NCBI GenBank assembly: GCA_002412625.1
Contig: DHVK01000016.1
Location: forward strand, 1-51,056
Direction of reading: 5' to 3'
Source: Cloacimonetes bacterium UBA5210
Lineage (GTDB): Bacteria; Cloacimonadota; Cloacimonadia; Cloacimonadales; Cloacimonadaceae
Length of the DNA stretch: 51,056 nucleotides
In this document: in pieces, positions 33,164 through 42,703 of the stretch
Layout of the letters: each line of letters begins with the position of its first letter
Numbering within the stretch: the first letter of the stretch is position 1
Made by a program: the position numbers and the translations under genes
The notes under the pieces: generated by a model
Told to the model about the DNA's origin: nothing
Seen by the model: only the letters and a program-made list of their open reading frames with translations
Databases searched by the model: none

Positions 33164-36100
33164 CTATTTCATTAATACCGTTTTATGGTTGATCACCTTG
33201 CCTTCAGCCTGCATCCGGAAGTAATAAACACCGCTGCCCAGCTCTTTGCCATGGTCATTTTTGCCGTCCCAATCGATATGATGCCAACCGCTTTGACGAT
33301 TTGTGTGAAGCAGATTGCGAACCTTCTGGCCCTTGGCATTGAACACAGTGATGTTCACCAGCCCTTCTTTTTCCACGCCATACACAAGCCTGGTGTGCGG
33401 ATTGAAGGGGTTGGGGTAGTTTTTGCTGATGCCGGTAAGCACCGGGATGCCGGGAACACTGGTCCCCGCGCCTTCATAAAGCACCGAGAGCGGACCAAAG
33501 AGCTGATTGCTGCCGTCGAAATCCACGCTTTCCAGCCAGTAGAAATATGAGCCGGGGATGTGTAGCTCGCGATCATAATACACATAGTGCTGAGTCTGAG
33601 AGCTGTTGGCGGCATCGATGAACACATTGAGCACGATGGCATCCGCGAGCTGAGCGCTTGCTCCGCGATAGATCCGGTATCCGGAGACATTCGTTTCAGA
33701 ATGGGTCTGCCAGCGCAGCATGACACTGTTTCCCTGATACATCATAGCCACAAAGCCGGAGAGTTCCACCGGCAGCGTGGGATCTGCATTTCCCAGGATG
33801 ATGGGCATGCTCTGCTCTTGGCCGGCTGCCACGCTAAAGGCGATGATGCCGCCGGAGGTTTCCACGGAATTCCAGGCTCCATCTTTGTAATATGCAGCCC
33901 AGGGCGAATTACCGCTGATGCTGACGGTCCAGGGGCCTGCACCCAGGAAATCCAGAACCAGGCTTTGCTGGACTACAAAATCACCATTGTTAAACGGTGG
34001 GATCTCGGTATCCTCCGCGTTGTTTGCGGAGCCGAGGGAGATCGTGACGGTTATGGCATCTTCGCCTTCTCCGATGGTGATGGTTTGATCTTCCGGGAAG
34101 TCCGGGAGATCAAATCTCACGTTATCAACCATGAAATCGTTGTTTCCATTTCCGGTAACCCGGGATTCTCCGTAGAAGGCAAAATATTTCGTCCCGGTGA
34201 TGCCGGCAAGCGTAAGCGCGTAATTCTCGCCACCGCAAGGGATGTTGTTGAACACCCATTCCGAGCCGCTGTTGTTCCATTCGCGGAGCAGGGTGGGGTT
34301 GCTCATATCGGCGCTGTCGCTCATCACAAGCAGAAATCTGTCGTCCGGCTGAAGCGTGGTGGGGGCGCTTGTGCTGTTGAACTCCAGTAACGCGGCATCA
34401 AATGATAGCCGGATGCCATCCACAGACAGCTTGATCGGAGGACTTACCAACCATCCATAGCGCATACTGCCATAGATATTGATCTTTGCGGCTTTGTTCA
34501 CCGGGCTGGTTACATTCAACCAATCGTCCGCGTACCATTGGGTGCCGGACCACGGCAGATTGGGATATGGCCCCACTAACTGAGTCCAGTTTAACGCGGG
34601 CCAGGTGCTGAAATCTACCACATAGGGAAATTCCGAGACCGAAGCATCAAAGCCGGTGCCGCTAAGGTTTACCGTGGCGATTCCGCGCCGTCCGTCATTA
34701 TAATTGATCGTGATGACTCCCGGATGCGCGCCGCTGGTGGTCGGCATGTAGCGCAGGGTGAAGGAGGTGCTTGCTCCGGGGGCCAGAGAACTGCCCGCCG
34801 GGGGAACCGGAACAGAGATGCTGTAATGAGCAGCGCCTTCGGTGATCTCCACACTGCTGATGCCCAAGCTGGCCTCGCCGTTGTTTCTGATATTGAAGAT
34901 CTGGCTTACAGCTCTGTTCATCGCAATCGAGCCAAAAGCTTTGACTGTGGGATTTATGCTAAACTCACCATAGGAGGGCTGTTCGCTAACCAGCACGTTA
35001 TCGATATCTACATAGTAATCCTTGTCCCAACTTCCTCTGCAGAAGAATCTTAAATGGATATAACCACTGGTATATGCACCCAGATTCACCGTTCGGGTGG
35101 CAAAGCTGTTGCTGGTCACATGATTATTCCAATCAACCGTGTGAACTGTATAGTAGGCTGCACCTTCATTTGTGGAAATCTGTACTTCGATTTTATCCTC
35201 AGAGCCCAGCGGGGTCGCGTAGGCGGGATATGAAAAGTAATTTACTACTCTGTAATCAAAACTTACTTTCACGCCATTTGTCATCGGCCCAATCGGCGGA
35301 CTAGCTGCCCAGCCTGAAGGATTAGATGACCAGATGTTCTTGGTCAGCCCGTGTGAACCGGCAGTACCATGATTGGCGAGGATGTTCATGTCACCTTGCC
35401 ATTCTATCGCGCCCAAGTGGCTTATACCGTTGAAATCCTGAGTATATGGCAAGGATTTTGCGGGGTTTTCCAAGGTGCTGAAGCTCAGCACCGGGCAGTT
35501 AACGGCGTCTCCAACCTCGTTGTAGGGTATGATTTGCCAATAATATGTAGTCCCGAAGGCTAAACCGCCGGGATTGTATAGCTGAGTATGGCCAAGATCA
35601 ACATCATCCAAAATCACCGTATGGGGGTTTGTGGTCCACATGTTTATCCTGTATCCTGTGGGACTGCCACCCCCGGCAGACCAGATTAACGTGGTATCAA
35701 GATTCACGTTTGTACTGCCGTGGCTGGGGTTTGAAAGAAAGATCGGGTTCGGCACTACCGGTTCCGGGTGTGTCCATGTATAAGTAGTCCCGCTGGGGGG
35801 ATACACGGTGCTGGAAATCACCACTATCGCGTCGTTGTAAGCACCGTCAACCGTTGGAGTCCAGCTGATGTTTGAGGCCAGGTTTTTCCAGTTCGAGGCG
35901 GGAGAAGCCGGTTCGGCCCGCAAACCAACCTGAGCGGTTGCTGATTGGGTGCCGTTCAACATCGTGCCATATACGAAAAGCACCTTGTTGCTACTTTCCT
36001 GCAAGCGCACCTGGAAGTTATAGCTGTCCCCGGTTGCGTTATATTTGCGGTAGTTTTTCCATTGAACCACCAATTCGCGGTTCGGTGCCGTTCCCACGGT

Positions 36101-36544
36101 TTCAATCCGCAGAGAAGCTACGCTCTGAGCCTGCAGGTCCATCCCCAGGGGGGATATCCTGCTTACCAGCTGATACGGGCTGCAAGCCAACGTAGAATTG
36201 ATCGGACTCGAGGTGGAGGGAACATTCACCGAGGGGTTTAATGCCGATTGACCAAGGCTGATCCAGCCATCGGCATGGATTCCCACTCTGTCGTAGATCA
36301 TCTGAGCATATAGAAAGTCAAATCCGATCGGGAAACCCGGACCGGTATTGGAGTAATCACCCTGGGGCACAGCGGGATTTACAAAACGCTGAAAATTTGT
36401 GCTGCTGTTACCCAGCTCCATTCCACCGGTGATTTCGGTGTAAGTGCCGGCTGAATAGGTCCAGGTGTATCCGCTTACGGGAACCTGAGCAAAGACCAGG
36501 CTGCACAAAGCCAGCAGCATGGCGAAAATTAGGGCTTTCTTCAT
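33164..36544 (-). CDS. Large secreted multidomain protein with choice-of-anchor domains and sorting domain
   Basis: The 1126-residue protein starts with a signal peptide (MKKALIFAMLLALCSLVFAQ). GGAGAA lies 7 bases before this ATG, which is preferred over a start 37 codons upstream. Modules seen are: an N-terminal beta domain (about 20-250); a fibronectin-III-like domain (about 266-355: NPSHGSTNVNLDTTLIWSAG); a cleaved-adhesin/choice-of-anchor-J-like domain (about 360-515); a choice-of-anchor-D domain (about 524-635: FGSIAMN, LAPGASTSFTLRYMP, GVITINYNDG); a second J-like domain (about 643-800: GWLVSPPIKLS); a late FN3-like domain (LRWQTHSETNVSGYRIYRG); and the sorting domain (about 1040-1126: YPNPFNP, FNAKGQKV, WDGKN, GSGVYYF). 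It is probably a surface adhesin or matrix protein; no catalytic motif was seen. Confidence 0.85.
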   Translation of the reverse strand: MKKALIFAMLLALCSLVFAQVPVSGYTWTYSAGTYTEITGGMELGNSSTNFQRFVNPAVPQGDYSNTGPGFPIGFDFLYAQMIYDRVGIHADGWISLGQSALNPSVNVPSTSSPINSTLACSPYQLVSRISPLGMDLQAQSVASLRIETVGTAPNRELVVQWKNYRKYNATGDSYNFQVRLQESSNKVLFVYGTMLNGTQSATAQVGLRAEPASPASNWKNLASNISWTPTVDGAYNDAIVVISSTVYPPSGTTYTWTHPEPVVPNPIFLSNPSHGSTNVNLDTTLIWSAGGGSPTGYRINMWTTNPHTVILDDVDLGHTQLYNPGGLAFGTTYYWQIIPYNEVGDAVNCPVLSFSTLENPAKSLPYTQDFNGISHLGAIEWQGDMNILANHGTAGSHGLTKNIWSSNPSGWAASPPIGPMTNGVKVSFDYRVVNYFSYPAYATPLGSEDKIEVQISTNEGAAYYTVHTVDWNNHVTSNSFATRTVNLGAYTSGYIHLRFFCRGSWDKDYYVDIDNVLVSEQPSYGEFSINPTVKAFGSIAMNRAVSQIFNIRNNGEASLGISSVEITEGAAHYSISVPVPPAGSSLAPGASTSFTLRYMPTTSGAHPGVITINYNDGRRGIATVNLSGTGFDASVSEFPYVVDFSTWPALNWTQLVGPYPNLPWSGTQWYADDWLNVTSPVNKAAKINIYGSMRYGWLVSPPIKLSVDGIRLSFDAALLEFNSTSAPTTLQPDDRFLLVMSDSADMSNPTLLREWNNSGSEWVFNNIPCGGENYALTLAGITGTKYFAFYGESRVTGNGNNDFMVDNVRFDLPDFPEDQTITIGEGEDAITVTISLGSANNAEDTEIPPFNNGDFVVQQSLVLDFLGAGPWTVSISGNSPWAAYYKDGAWNSVETSGGIIAFSVAAGQEQSMPIILGNADPTLPVELSGFVAMMYQGNSVMLRWQTHSETNVSGYRIYRGASAQLADAIVLNVFIDAANSSQTQHYVYYDRELHIPGSYFYWLESVDFDGSNQLFGPLSVLYEGAGTSVPGIPVLTGISKNYPNPFNPHTRLVYGVEKEGLVNITVFNAKGQKVRNLLHTNRQSGWHHIDWDGKNDHGKELGSGVYYFRMQAEGKVINHKTVLMK

Positions 36545-37310
36545 AATTCGTTCTCCATTATGAGATCTGTGTTGTTCCGTGGCTGTAGCGCGTGCCCAGC
36601 CAAAGAGTTTGGGACTTTTGGGTTTATGGAACGTAGTTCCGCTATTTATCTTCATGATTTATCCAGGGAGAAGCCCCTTTCCAACAAGCGCCGGCATTGC
36701 CAAAGGAGGAATCCGCACAGGGCAGGATTCTCCGCAAGCTCCGAAGCTGTTTGGTTTTATATCTTCTTAGTTGGGGGCTGTAGTGTATAACAAATCCATC
36801 GCTTTGTGTGACAATAAAGGCTTAATTTATCTACTAGCATTTCGTTGGCATTCACTGCGCAAAAAGCCAGATTACGCAGAAATTACCTTCAATGTTGACA
36901 TGCAAATTGCACAGTATGGAATAGCAATTAAAATGATATTTCACGGCTAATTGTTCACACAAAACTGTCAAGACCTTTCTGCATTTGGGGGCAAAAAGCG
37001 CTTGGCCACGAGCTTATATTTCTTCTCCTATGGGGCCAGTAAGCGCTGCAGGGCGAGCCAGGAAGATAAAGTTCAGTTTACTTGGATTTATGCAGATTCG
37101 TGCTTACCTCAAGGACACTTAAGCCCAGTTTGTGCCACAAATCCCCAGTATATCTGACAGCATTACCCGGAAGATCCTTAACATGATCTTGCCACCGAGT
37201 TACCATTGAGTTTGTTTTACCATTGAGTGCGTTAAACCGGGTTTATGCAGTTGGACTTCCTCTTTGCTTCAACCAAGGAATGTGAAGCAACCTTGCCGCA
37301 ATGACGCCCC

Positions 37311-37346
37311 GACCACGCCGCATTGTGGCAGATTCACGGCGTGGTC
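37311..37346. repeat. Perfect 10-bp inverted repeat (GACCACGCCG / CGGCGTGGTC)
   Basis: GACCACGCCG at 37311-37320 and its exact complement at 37337-37346 enclose a 16-base loop. Outer half-sites AACCAAGGA (37271-37279) and TCCTTGGTT (37367-37375) can pair around it. There is no U-tract, so it is not a standard terminator. Confidence 0.6.
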
Positions 37347-37396
37347 TCGGCGTTGTACCGTTGCAATCCTTGGTTCGGCAAGAGAGGCAGGAACGT

Positions 37397-37429
37397 CCGG
37401 AACACGCCTCTCTGAGCCGTTTTGCTGTC
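37397..37429 (+). repeat. Dispersed terminator-like element, copy C
   Basis: CCGGAACACGCC-TCTCTGAGC-CGTTTTGCTGTC matches copy A base by base in most positions, including the bases that follow (GATTACCC against AATTATCC). Its stem is degraded, so it may no longer terminate transcription. Confidence 0.6.
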
Positions 37430-37567
37430 GATTACCCGCCAAAGTCCACTTTGCCGGAGGATTCAGATGAACGGATATTTCGGTTGAGAGGTGCTTTTGT
37501 TTTGGAGCTTAGTGCTGTTGTTGAATCTAGTTTGGTGTGGTTTGGTGGTGCTTTCAGTTGGCTGCTG

Positions 37568-37636
37568 TTTTTGTTTCGAGCTGGAGATTGTTATTGTTTC
37601 GAGCTAGGTGCTGTTTTTGTTTCGGGCTCGGTGCTG
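37568..37636. repeat. Three tandem 23-bp repeats (TTTTTGTTTCGAGCTNGGTGCTG)
   Basis: Units at 37568-37590, 37591-37613 and 37614-37636 share TTNTTGTTTCG-A/G-GCT. A looser version lies upstream (near 37489-37515). There are no spacers between units, so this is not CRISPR. It abuts copy D of the dispersed element. Confidence 0.7.
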
Positions 37637-37639
37637 TCT

Positions 37640-37672
37640 GACAGAAAAACGCCCCAGGAGCGGCGTGTTCCG
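37640..37672 (-). repeat. Dispersed terminator-like element, copy D
   Basis: On the + strand it reads GACAGAAAAACGCCCC-AGGAGCGGCG-TGTTCCG, nearly the exact complement of copy A. A second, weaker copy (ACGGCTCAGAGAGACGAGTTCCGG) follows directly. It faces copy C across 210 bases, as B faces A. The 22 bases 37630-37651 recur exactly at 51032-51053. Confidence 0.7.
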
Positions 37673-37918
37673 ATAAACGGCTCAGAGAGACGAGTTCCGG
37701 GCTTATCCCCGGAACGCTAGGTTCGGCAATTTTCTGCTTGACATATTCTCAATCTGGGAGGCATAGATTTACTACGGATTTTAATAGTTGCCAAAGTGAT
37801 TTGAGAAACTGATTGCGTGGAAAAACCATTGCACATGAAATGCCGAGTCAACTTTGGCGCAATACATAGTTCTTGATGGCCAGGATGTTGGCCACAAGCT
37901 GCAGTTTAGGAGATGATT

Positions 37919-40858
37919 ATGAAAGCTTTTGCAATTCTGTTTGCATTATTTCTCTCTAGCCCCGTCTTGATCGGTCAGATAGCGATAGCTCCGGAGTTTG
38001 GTGATGGCACCGCGGAAAACCCCTATCAGATCAACACATTGGAAAACTTGTATTGGCTGGCTGCCGAAGATGATGAAGTTTCGGATCCGGACATCGCTAG
38101 CCGATGGTCTGCGCATTACATGCAAACTGCGGATATAGATGCTGCATCCACCGCCGACTGGTTCGATGGCGCGGGGTGGATTCCCATTGGCAAATTCTAC
38201 GGATTCCCCAGTGCGGAAAATGTAAGCTTCGGCGGACACTATGAAGGCCAAGGTCACGAGATTCAAAACCTATCCATAAATCGCGATATAGATTCAGGGT
38301 GCGGCCTGTTTGGTTATGCCAATTCGGCTACTATTGTAAATCTGATAGTAAGTCAAGCAAATGTCCAGGGAGGAAAAAACACAGGGCTGATTTTTGGGGT
38401 AGTCATGGGAAGTACGATTACTGATTGCTTCGCTACGGGAATTGTGGCTGGCACCAACATCGTAGGTGGCATTGCGGGTTTGGCATACTTTGGTACTGCA
38501 GCTTTGGAACGATGTAGTTTTAGCGGAACTATTCAGTCTGTCGGGCCATCTACCGGTGCCCTCGTGGGAAGCCGGGAATCTGGAGGCATCAGAAACAGCT
38601 TCTACAATTTAGCTGCGGTAACGATTAACGGAAGCTCACAGATCACTATCGGAGCTCTTGATCCAGATAACTTTACCGCCTGGCAGAACTCCGGCATGAA
38701 TTTGAATATCAACGATTATCTTAACCTTGAAAATGGAGAATATCAGATAAATTCTGCATCCAATTTTTTGAGTTTGATGATTTGGGGGCAGTTTTCTGAA
38801 TATGTATTCAAGTTAAATGCAGATGTAGATTTAGCAGAGTTCCCTAACCACTATATACCATATTTTTCGGGCTACCTCAAAGGGAATGGCAAAAAAGTTA
38901 GCAGCTTTCTACTGGAAAGAAATCTATCCCATCTGGGATTGTTTGGCTCAGTTTTTCGCGCTACGATTGAACATATGTCTGTATCTGGCAGCATTACATC
39001 TTCAGGGTCGAGACTTGGGCTTTTAGTCGGCATTGGTGGCGATGTGAATATTATTGGCTGTTATGGAACAGGCAGCATTAGTGGAGAGGGCTCTGATGTA
39101 GGGGGTTTGATCGGTGTTCATCAATATGGCCGGATTGAGAATTGCTTTAGCAGAGTAAATGTGACTGGAGAAGATATGGTTGGAGGTTTTGTCGGCTCAG
39201 TATGGTCAACAGGAAGGATCACAAATTGCTATAGCACCGGATATGTGAACTGCCAGATATATAGTGGAGGCTTCGCAGGAACAACTTTTGGCTTAACTTC
39301 AATACTCAACTGCTATTGGGATGTTGAAAGAAGCGGACATCAAACTTCACCTGTAGCTGAGGGCAGAACTACCGCTGAGATGACCTACCCCTATGATGCA
39401 AACACATATGTTGATTGGAGTTTTTCTTCCATTTGGGCAGAGGATATAGGCAGTTCTCAAAATGATGGCTACCCTGTTTTAAGATGGATCAATCAAAGTT
39501 TTATCACACCACAAGCTGTAGCGCCAATGTTCGGGGGTGGCTCGGAGGCAAATCCATTTCAAATCAGCACGTTGGAGAATCTACTCTGGATTTCACAGGA
39601 TCAAAATCGATTTGGATATCACTATCAGCAAACAAGTAACATTGACGCATCATCCACATCCCGATGGTATGATGGCAAAGGTTTTATACCAATAGGCCGC
39701 AGTATTCACCCTTTTACAGGGTCTTACAACGGTTCTAACTACGAGATCTATGGACTTGCCATCAATCGCCCCGATTCCAGTTGGGTTGGCTTGTTTGGGG
39801 AAGCGGAATATGCCAGTTTCCAGAACATCAAATTAACGAATCTTTTTGTTGCAGGACAATACATTACTGGAGGACTGGCAGGACGGATGAGTCAGTGCTT
39901 CGTTGAACACTGTTCGATAAACGGTATCGTTTCTGCCAGAGGAGTTGTGGGTGGTTTGATTGGCTCTGCCTATGCGTGCTCTATTACGAATTCACGCAAC
40001 CTTGCGGCAGTAAGAGGCCTTCGTGTTCAGGGAATGTCCGACTCGGCTGTTTACATCGGTGGATTAGTAGGCTTGTTAGAAACAGGCACCATTACAAGTA
40101 GTTATAATCATGGCTCAGTTACAGGGTTGGTCAGAGTTGGAGGCTTGATTGGCAGTTTGGAATTTGGAACTGTAAGCAATAGCTATAGCAAAGCGGATTT
40201 GTTTGCACTGGGAGCAACGGCCAGCTCATTTGGTGGCTTTATCGGCTTTCAAAGTAATTCTACAATAGAGAATTGCTTCTTTGTAGGCTATCTTCATGAT
40301 ACTTCTCCTTGGGGCTTCGTTGGCGAATTCGTTGGTGCTGAAAACAGCTTCTTAAACTGCTATGTAGATGTAGATGTCAGTGGAGGCAATAGTCATCCAA
40401 ACTTCATCTTTTCCCGCACCAGCAGTGAAATGACCAGCCCCTATGCGACAAATACCTACGAAAACTGGGATTTTGACACTATATGGGCAGAAGATGCTGA
40501 TCATTCAGTAAACTCCGGCTATCCATATTTGCAAGATAACAGTACTGTAAGCATCGAAGACGCAGTTGTTCCGATACGAAAAGCAAGAATCTATGGCTAC
40601 CCCAACCCGTTCAAAGAAACTGCTACTTTAGAGTATTTTGTCCCCGAGTTTTCATCAGTTACCGAAATAGAAGTTTTCAACATCAGGGGACAGCTGGTAA
40701 AGTGTTTTACCGGGATGCCCGAGCATAAAGCAGGCCATTACCGGATTCAATGGGAAGGTAAGGATCAAACAGGGAGACAGTTATCCTCCGGTATTTATAT
40801 CATTCGGCTAAAGACAGATAAACTTACAACAACTGCTAGAATCATCTTGCTGAAATAG
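37919..40858 (+). CDS. GLUG-repeat secreted protein with sorting domain
   Basis: The 979-residue protein begins with a signal peptide (MKAFAILFALFLSSPVLIGQ). AGGAG lies six bases before the ATG at 37919, which is preferred over the ATG at 37913 that touches the binding site. The body is two halves, each opening with F-G-G/D-G-x-A/E-x-N-P-(F/Y)-QI and carrying several GLUG motifs (GGIAGLAYFG, GGLIGVHQYG, GGFVGSVWSTG, GGLVGLLETG, GGLIGSLEFG). Each half closes with a (T/S)-x-EMT-x-PY segment and IWAED. The C-terminus is a sorting domain (YPNPFKET, FNIRGQ, WEGKD, SSGIYII). GLUG repeats occur in bacterial surface proteins and form beta-helical structures. Codon use looks more A+T-rich than in the other secreted proteins here, which may indicate later acquisition. 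Confidence 0.85.
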   Translation: MKAFAILFALFLSSPVLIGQIAIAPEFGDGTAENPYQINTLENLYWLAAEDDEVSDPDIASRWSAHYMQTADIDAASTADWFDGAGWIPIGKFYGFPSAENVSFGGHYEGQGHEIQNLSINRDIDSGCGLFGYANSATIVNLIVSQANVQGGKNTGLIFGVVMGSTITDCFATGIVAGTNIVGGIAGLAYFGTAALERCSFSGTIQSVGPSTGALVGSRESGGIRNSFYNLAAVTINGSSQITIGALDPDNFTAWQNSGMNLNINDYLNLENGEYQINSASNFLSLMIWGQFSEYVFKLNADVDLAEFPNHYIPYFSGYLKGNGKKVSSFLLERNLSHLGLFGSVFRATIEHMSVSGSITSSGSRLGLLVGIGGDVNIIGCYGTGSISGEGSDVGGLIGVHQYGRIENCFSRVNVTGEDMVGGFVGSVWSTGRITNCYSTGYVNCQIYSGGFAGTTFGLTSILNCYWDVERSGHQTSPVAEGRTTAEMTYPYDANTYVDWSFSSIWAEDIGSSQNDGYPVLRWINQSFITPQAVAPMFGGGSEANPFQISTLENLLWISQDQNRFGYHYQQTSNIDASSTSRWYDGKGFIPIGRSIHPFTGSYNGSNYEIYGLAINRPDSSWVGLFGEAEYASFQNIKLTNLFVAGQYITGGLAGRMSQCFVEHCSINGIVSARGVVGGLIGSAYACSITNSRNLAAVRGLRVQGMSDSAVYIGGLVGLLETGTITSSYNHGSVTGLVRVGGLIGSLEFGTVSNSYSKADLFALGATASSFGGFIGFQSNSTIENCFFVGYLHDTSPWGFVGEFVGAENSFLNCYVDVDVSGGNSHPNFIFSRTSSEMTSPYATNTYENWDFDTIWAEDADHSVNSGYPYLQDNSTVSIEDAVVPIRKARIYGYPNPFKETATLEYFVPEFSSVTEIEVFNIRGQLVKCFTGMPEHKAGHYRIQWEGKDQTGRQLSSGIYIIRLKTDKLTTTARIILLK

Positions 40859-41006
40859 CGAAACTCAGCTCGGCGATAAAGATTCACATAAACCTGCTAA
40901 CTGCGATCACTTGGAAAAAAAAAGGTGATTCGATGAGAGCAAAGAATATCTGAAAAGCATATGCAGAAAACCAATGGGACTTTTCATAATTTCACTGGTT
41001 TGATCA

Positions 41007-41159
41007 TCAAAACCTGCAAATCGGGTACTTTTTGTCCAAAAGCTTGTCGCCATAGTCAGCAATACAATCAAGATCGAAAAATTCTATCCATTTTAATTGT
41101 CTATCCAGTCTTCTTTCACAATCGACAAGAGAATTAATGTCCTGCATCATTGTGTTCAT
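41007..41159 (-). CDS. Small hypothetical protein (50 residues)
   Basis: The ATG at 41159 follows AAGGAGGATGA, a near-perfect ribosome binding site, and 50 codons run to TGA. The product is charged, with a DRQLKWIEFFDLDCIADYGD core and three cysteines. An overlapping frame just upstream (about 41145-41305, same strand) reads LSAKLSLNADAWSRSMEESW... and ends in TAA inside this gene, so the pair may be the remains of a larger gene. It resembles no family I can name. The rest of the gap 40859-41323 shows no other feature. Confidence 0.45.
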   Translation of the reverse strand: MNTMMQDINSLVDCERRLDRQLKWIEFFDLDCIADYGDKLLDKKYPICRF

Positions 41160-41323
41160 TCATCCTCCTTATTCTGGAGCTTAGGTCAACCCAGACTTGC
41201 CCTGCGTACTTCATAGCGTTTGACCAGCTTTCTTCCATGCTTCTACTCCATGCATCGGCATTTAAGCTCAGCTTCGCAGAAAGAGCTGATGAACCGAAGA
41301 ATGCTGTTTCAGCTAAGATAAAC

Positions 41324-41902
41324 TCACAGCTTGATTCCTAGAATTACTTGCGGTTCAAATACTGCCCCGTCACCCTTACCTTTTTCAGGCCATGGGTTCT
41401 CTCGAGCAACACCGAATCCAAGGCCTGGCTGGGTCAGAATAAAGATATCATTGCCGGCTAGCTGAAAATCAAATCTGTAGCCTATACGAAGACTCATCCA
41501 TAATTCAAAACCAGCATATGTTTTGCCATCAATTGAGGAAAGAAATGGGTTGTAAGCAGGCCATAGCTCCATTTCGGTATGTAAGCCACGCCAGACATAC
41601 TGCCGGTAGCCTAGAAGAACAGTATATGCGCTTGCCCGGCCTTGGTCATTCTTCCAGTTTTGATATGCTGCGCCACCTAGAATCTCGCCGGATCCCCACG
41701 GAGAATACGAAGCCTGCATCATGTAGATCTCTGCCAAAGGATATGTGATACTTGTCCCGATACCCCAGGGCTTGTCCCTTTGAGCTATACTTTTTTCCAC
41801 TGCTTGGCCATAAGCAGTATTTGAAACAAGCAGAAACAAGGCAAAAAAAGTAACTGCTCTCATACTGATTTTGAAGAAGAGCTGAATGGCGGTTTTACGC
41901 AT
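41324..41902 (-). CDS. Secreted or outer-membrane beta-barrel-like hypothetical protein
   Basis: The 192-residue product starts at an ATG with GAGAGGA seven bases upstream. A signal peptide with a long basic start follows (MRKTAIQLFFKISMRAVTFF... ending near AYGQA). The mature part has amphipathic strands typical of small barrels (AYTVLLGYRQYVWRGLHTEM, LWMSLRIGYRFDFQLAGND, FILTQPGLGFGVA) and closes with VILGIKL. No named family was recognised. It lies alone between A+T-rich gaps. Confidence 0.65.
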   Translation of the reverse strand: MRKTAIQLFFKISMRAVTFFALFLLVSNTAYGQAVEKSIAQRDKPWGIGTSITYPLAEIYMMQASYSPWGSGEILGGAAYQNWKNDQGRASAYTVLLGYRQYVWRGLHTEMELWPAYNPFLSSIDGKTYAGFELWMSLRIGYRFDFQLAGNDIFILTQPGLGFGVARENPWPEKGKGDGAVFEPQVILGIKL

Positions 41903-42100
41903 GATTTCATCCTCTCGTTATAGTTTATTTCTAACTCACTAATGACATAGTAAGCATCAACTTGACTATGACATCTTCAGCAGATAGCCATAATCATTGT
42001 TCAATCCATTTTATCTACCATTTGTTGCCTTTCTTGTTAGGGCGAGGCAGCGTGAGGATCAGATCCGTTCACTCCACGATCACCAGGGAAACTAAGGCAC

Positions 42101-42559
42101 TTATATGCTGTATTTGTATATCCGGGTTTGGGCTCCGGTAGGTTCAAATGCGTCATCAATCCTTTCCCACCCATATTTTTCATAGTATCCGTCGTGGTCC
42201 GTGCTAAGATACACGTGGTTAAAACCCGCGTTTGTGGCCAAATTGATCCCATGATCCAAAAGCAGCGTTCCCAAGGCTTTTCCCCGACATTCTGCTTCGA
42301 TGTAATGGCAAGCGTACCATGGCCAAAGATCATGACGACTGGTGAAGTCACTGATGATTAATGCCCCACAGCCGATAATTATTGACCTATCGCATAGCAG
42401 AAAGAAGCGGGGTAGCTTCTCTCCGTAGTGGATTATCGCATCGCGATAAAAGTTCAGGTTGCGTTCAGATCCCCATTTACTATGGATATAGCTGATAGCG
42501 GCGTCAATTCCGCCTTCATAGTCATGAGCGTCTATGATCTGTAATCTATTGGTATTCAT
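42101..42559 (-). CDS. GNAT-family N-acetyltransferase
   Basis: The 152-residue protein fits the GNAT fold: beta4 region IIIGCGALIISDF, the acetyl-CoA loop ECRGKALGTLLLDHGINLA, and a beta5/alpha4 region with HVYLSTDHDGYYEKYGWE. It transfers an acetyl group from acetyl-CoA to an amine; the substrate is not evident. AAGGAG lies nine bases before the ATG. It is probably a single-gene unit, about 145 bases after the DUF3795 gene on the same strand, with a terminator between them. Confidence 0.88.
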   Translation of the reverse strand: MNTNRLQIIDAHDYEGGIDAAISYIHSKWGSERNLNFYRDAIIHYGEKLPRFFLLCDRSIIIGCGALIISDFTSRHDLWPWYACHYIEAECRGKALGTLLLDHGINLATNAGFNHVYLSTDHDGYYEKYGWERIDDAFEPTGAQTRIYKYSI

Positions 42560-42652
42560 TATAAATATCTCCTTTTTTCAATGGATAGGGTTTAGGCCCT
42601 TTTCTATCTGTAGTCTTTTTCGCTACAGCCGGTGTGTTGCTCCAAAAAGATT

Positions 42653-42685
42653 GCCGTCAATCCAGCTATAGCCGGGATTGACGGC
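42653..42685 (-). terminator. Intrinsic terminator after the DUF3795 gene
   Basis: GCCGTCAATCC and GGATTGACGGC form a perfect 11-bp stem with an 11-base loop. On the minus strand it is followed by AATCTTTTTGG, 18 bases after the stop codon. Confidence 0.85.
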
Positions 42686-42703
42686 TCTCAATCCAATATT
42701 ACT

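Larger units (their letters stand above)
36545..37918. other. Gene-free, repeat-rich intergenic stretch
   Basis: No credible gene was found over ~1.3 kb. It holds two TTACCATTGAGT copies (near 37200 and 37219), nested inverted repeats (37271-37382), copies C and D of the dispersed terminator-like element, and three tandem 23-bp units (37568-37636). Open frames here (for example 37301-37720) are composed of these repeats. Confidence 0.6.

Noticed and set aside
37568..37636. Regular 23-bp repeats as a CRISPR array
   Set aside because: The units are directly joined without spacers, only three are present, and no cas gene is near.
37301..37720. A 139-codon open frame on the + strand
   Set aside because: It consists of the dispersed elements and tandem repeats; its SDRKTPQERR peptide is simply the translated repeat, as at 20705-20926.
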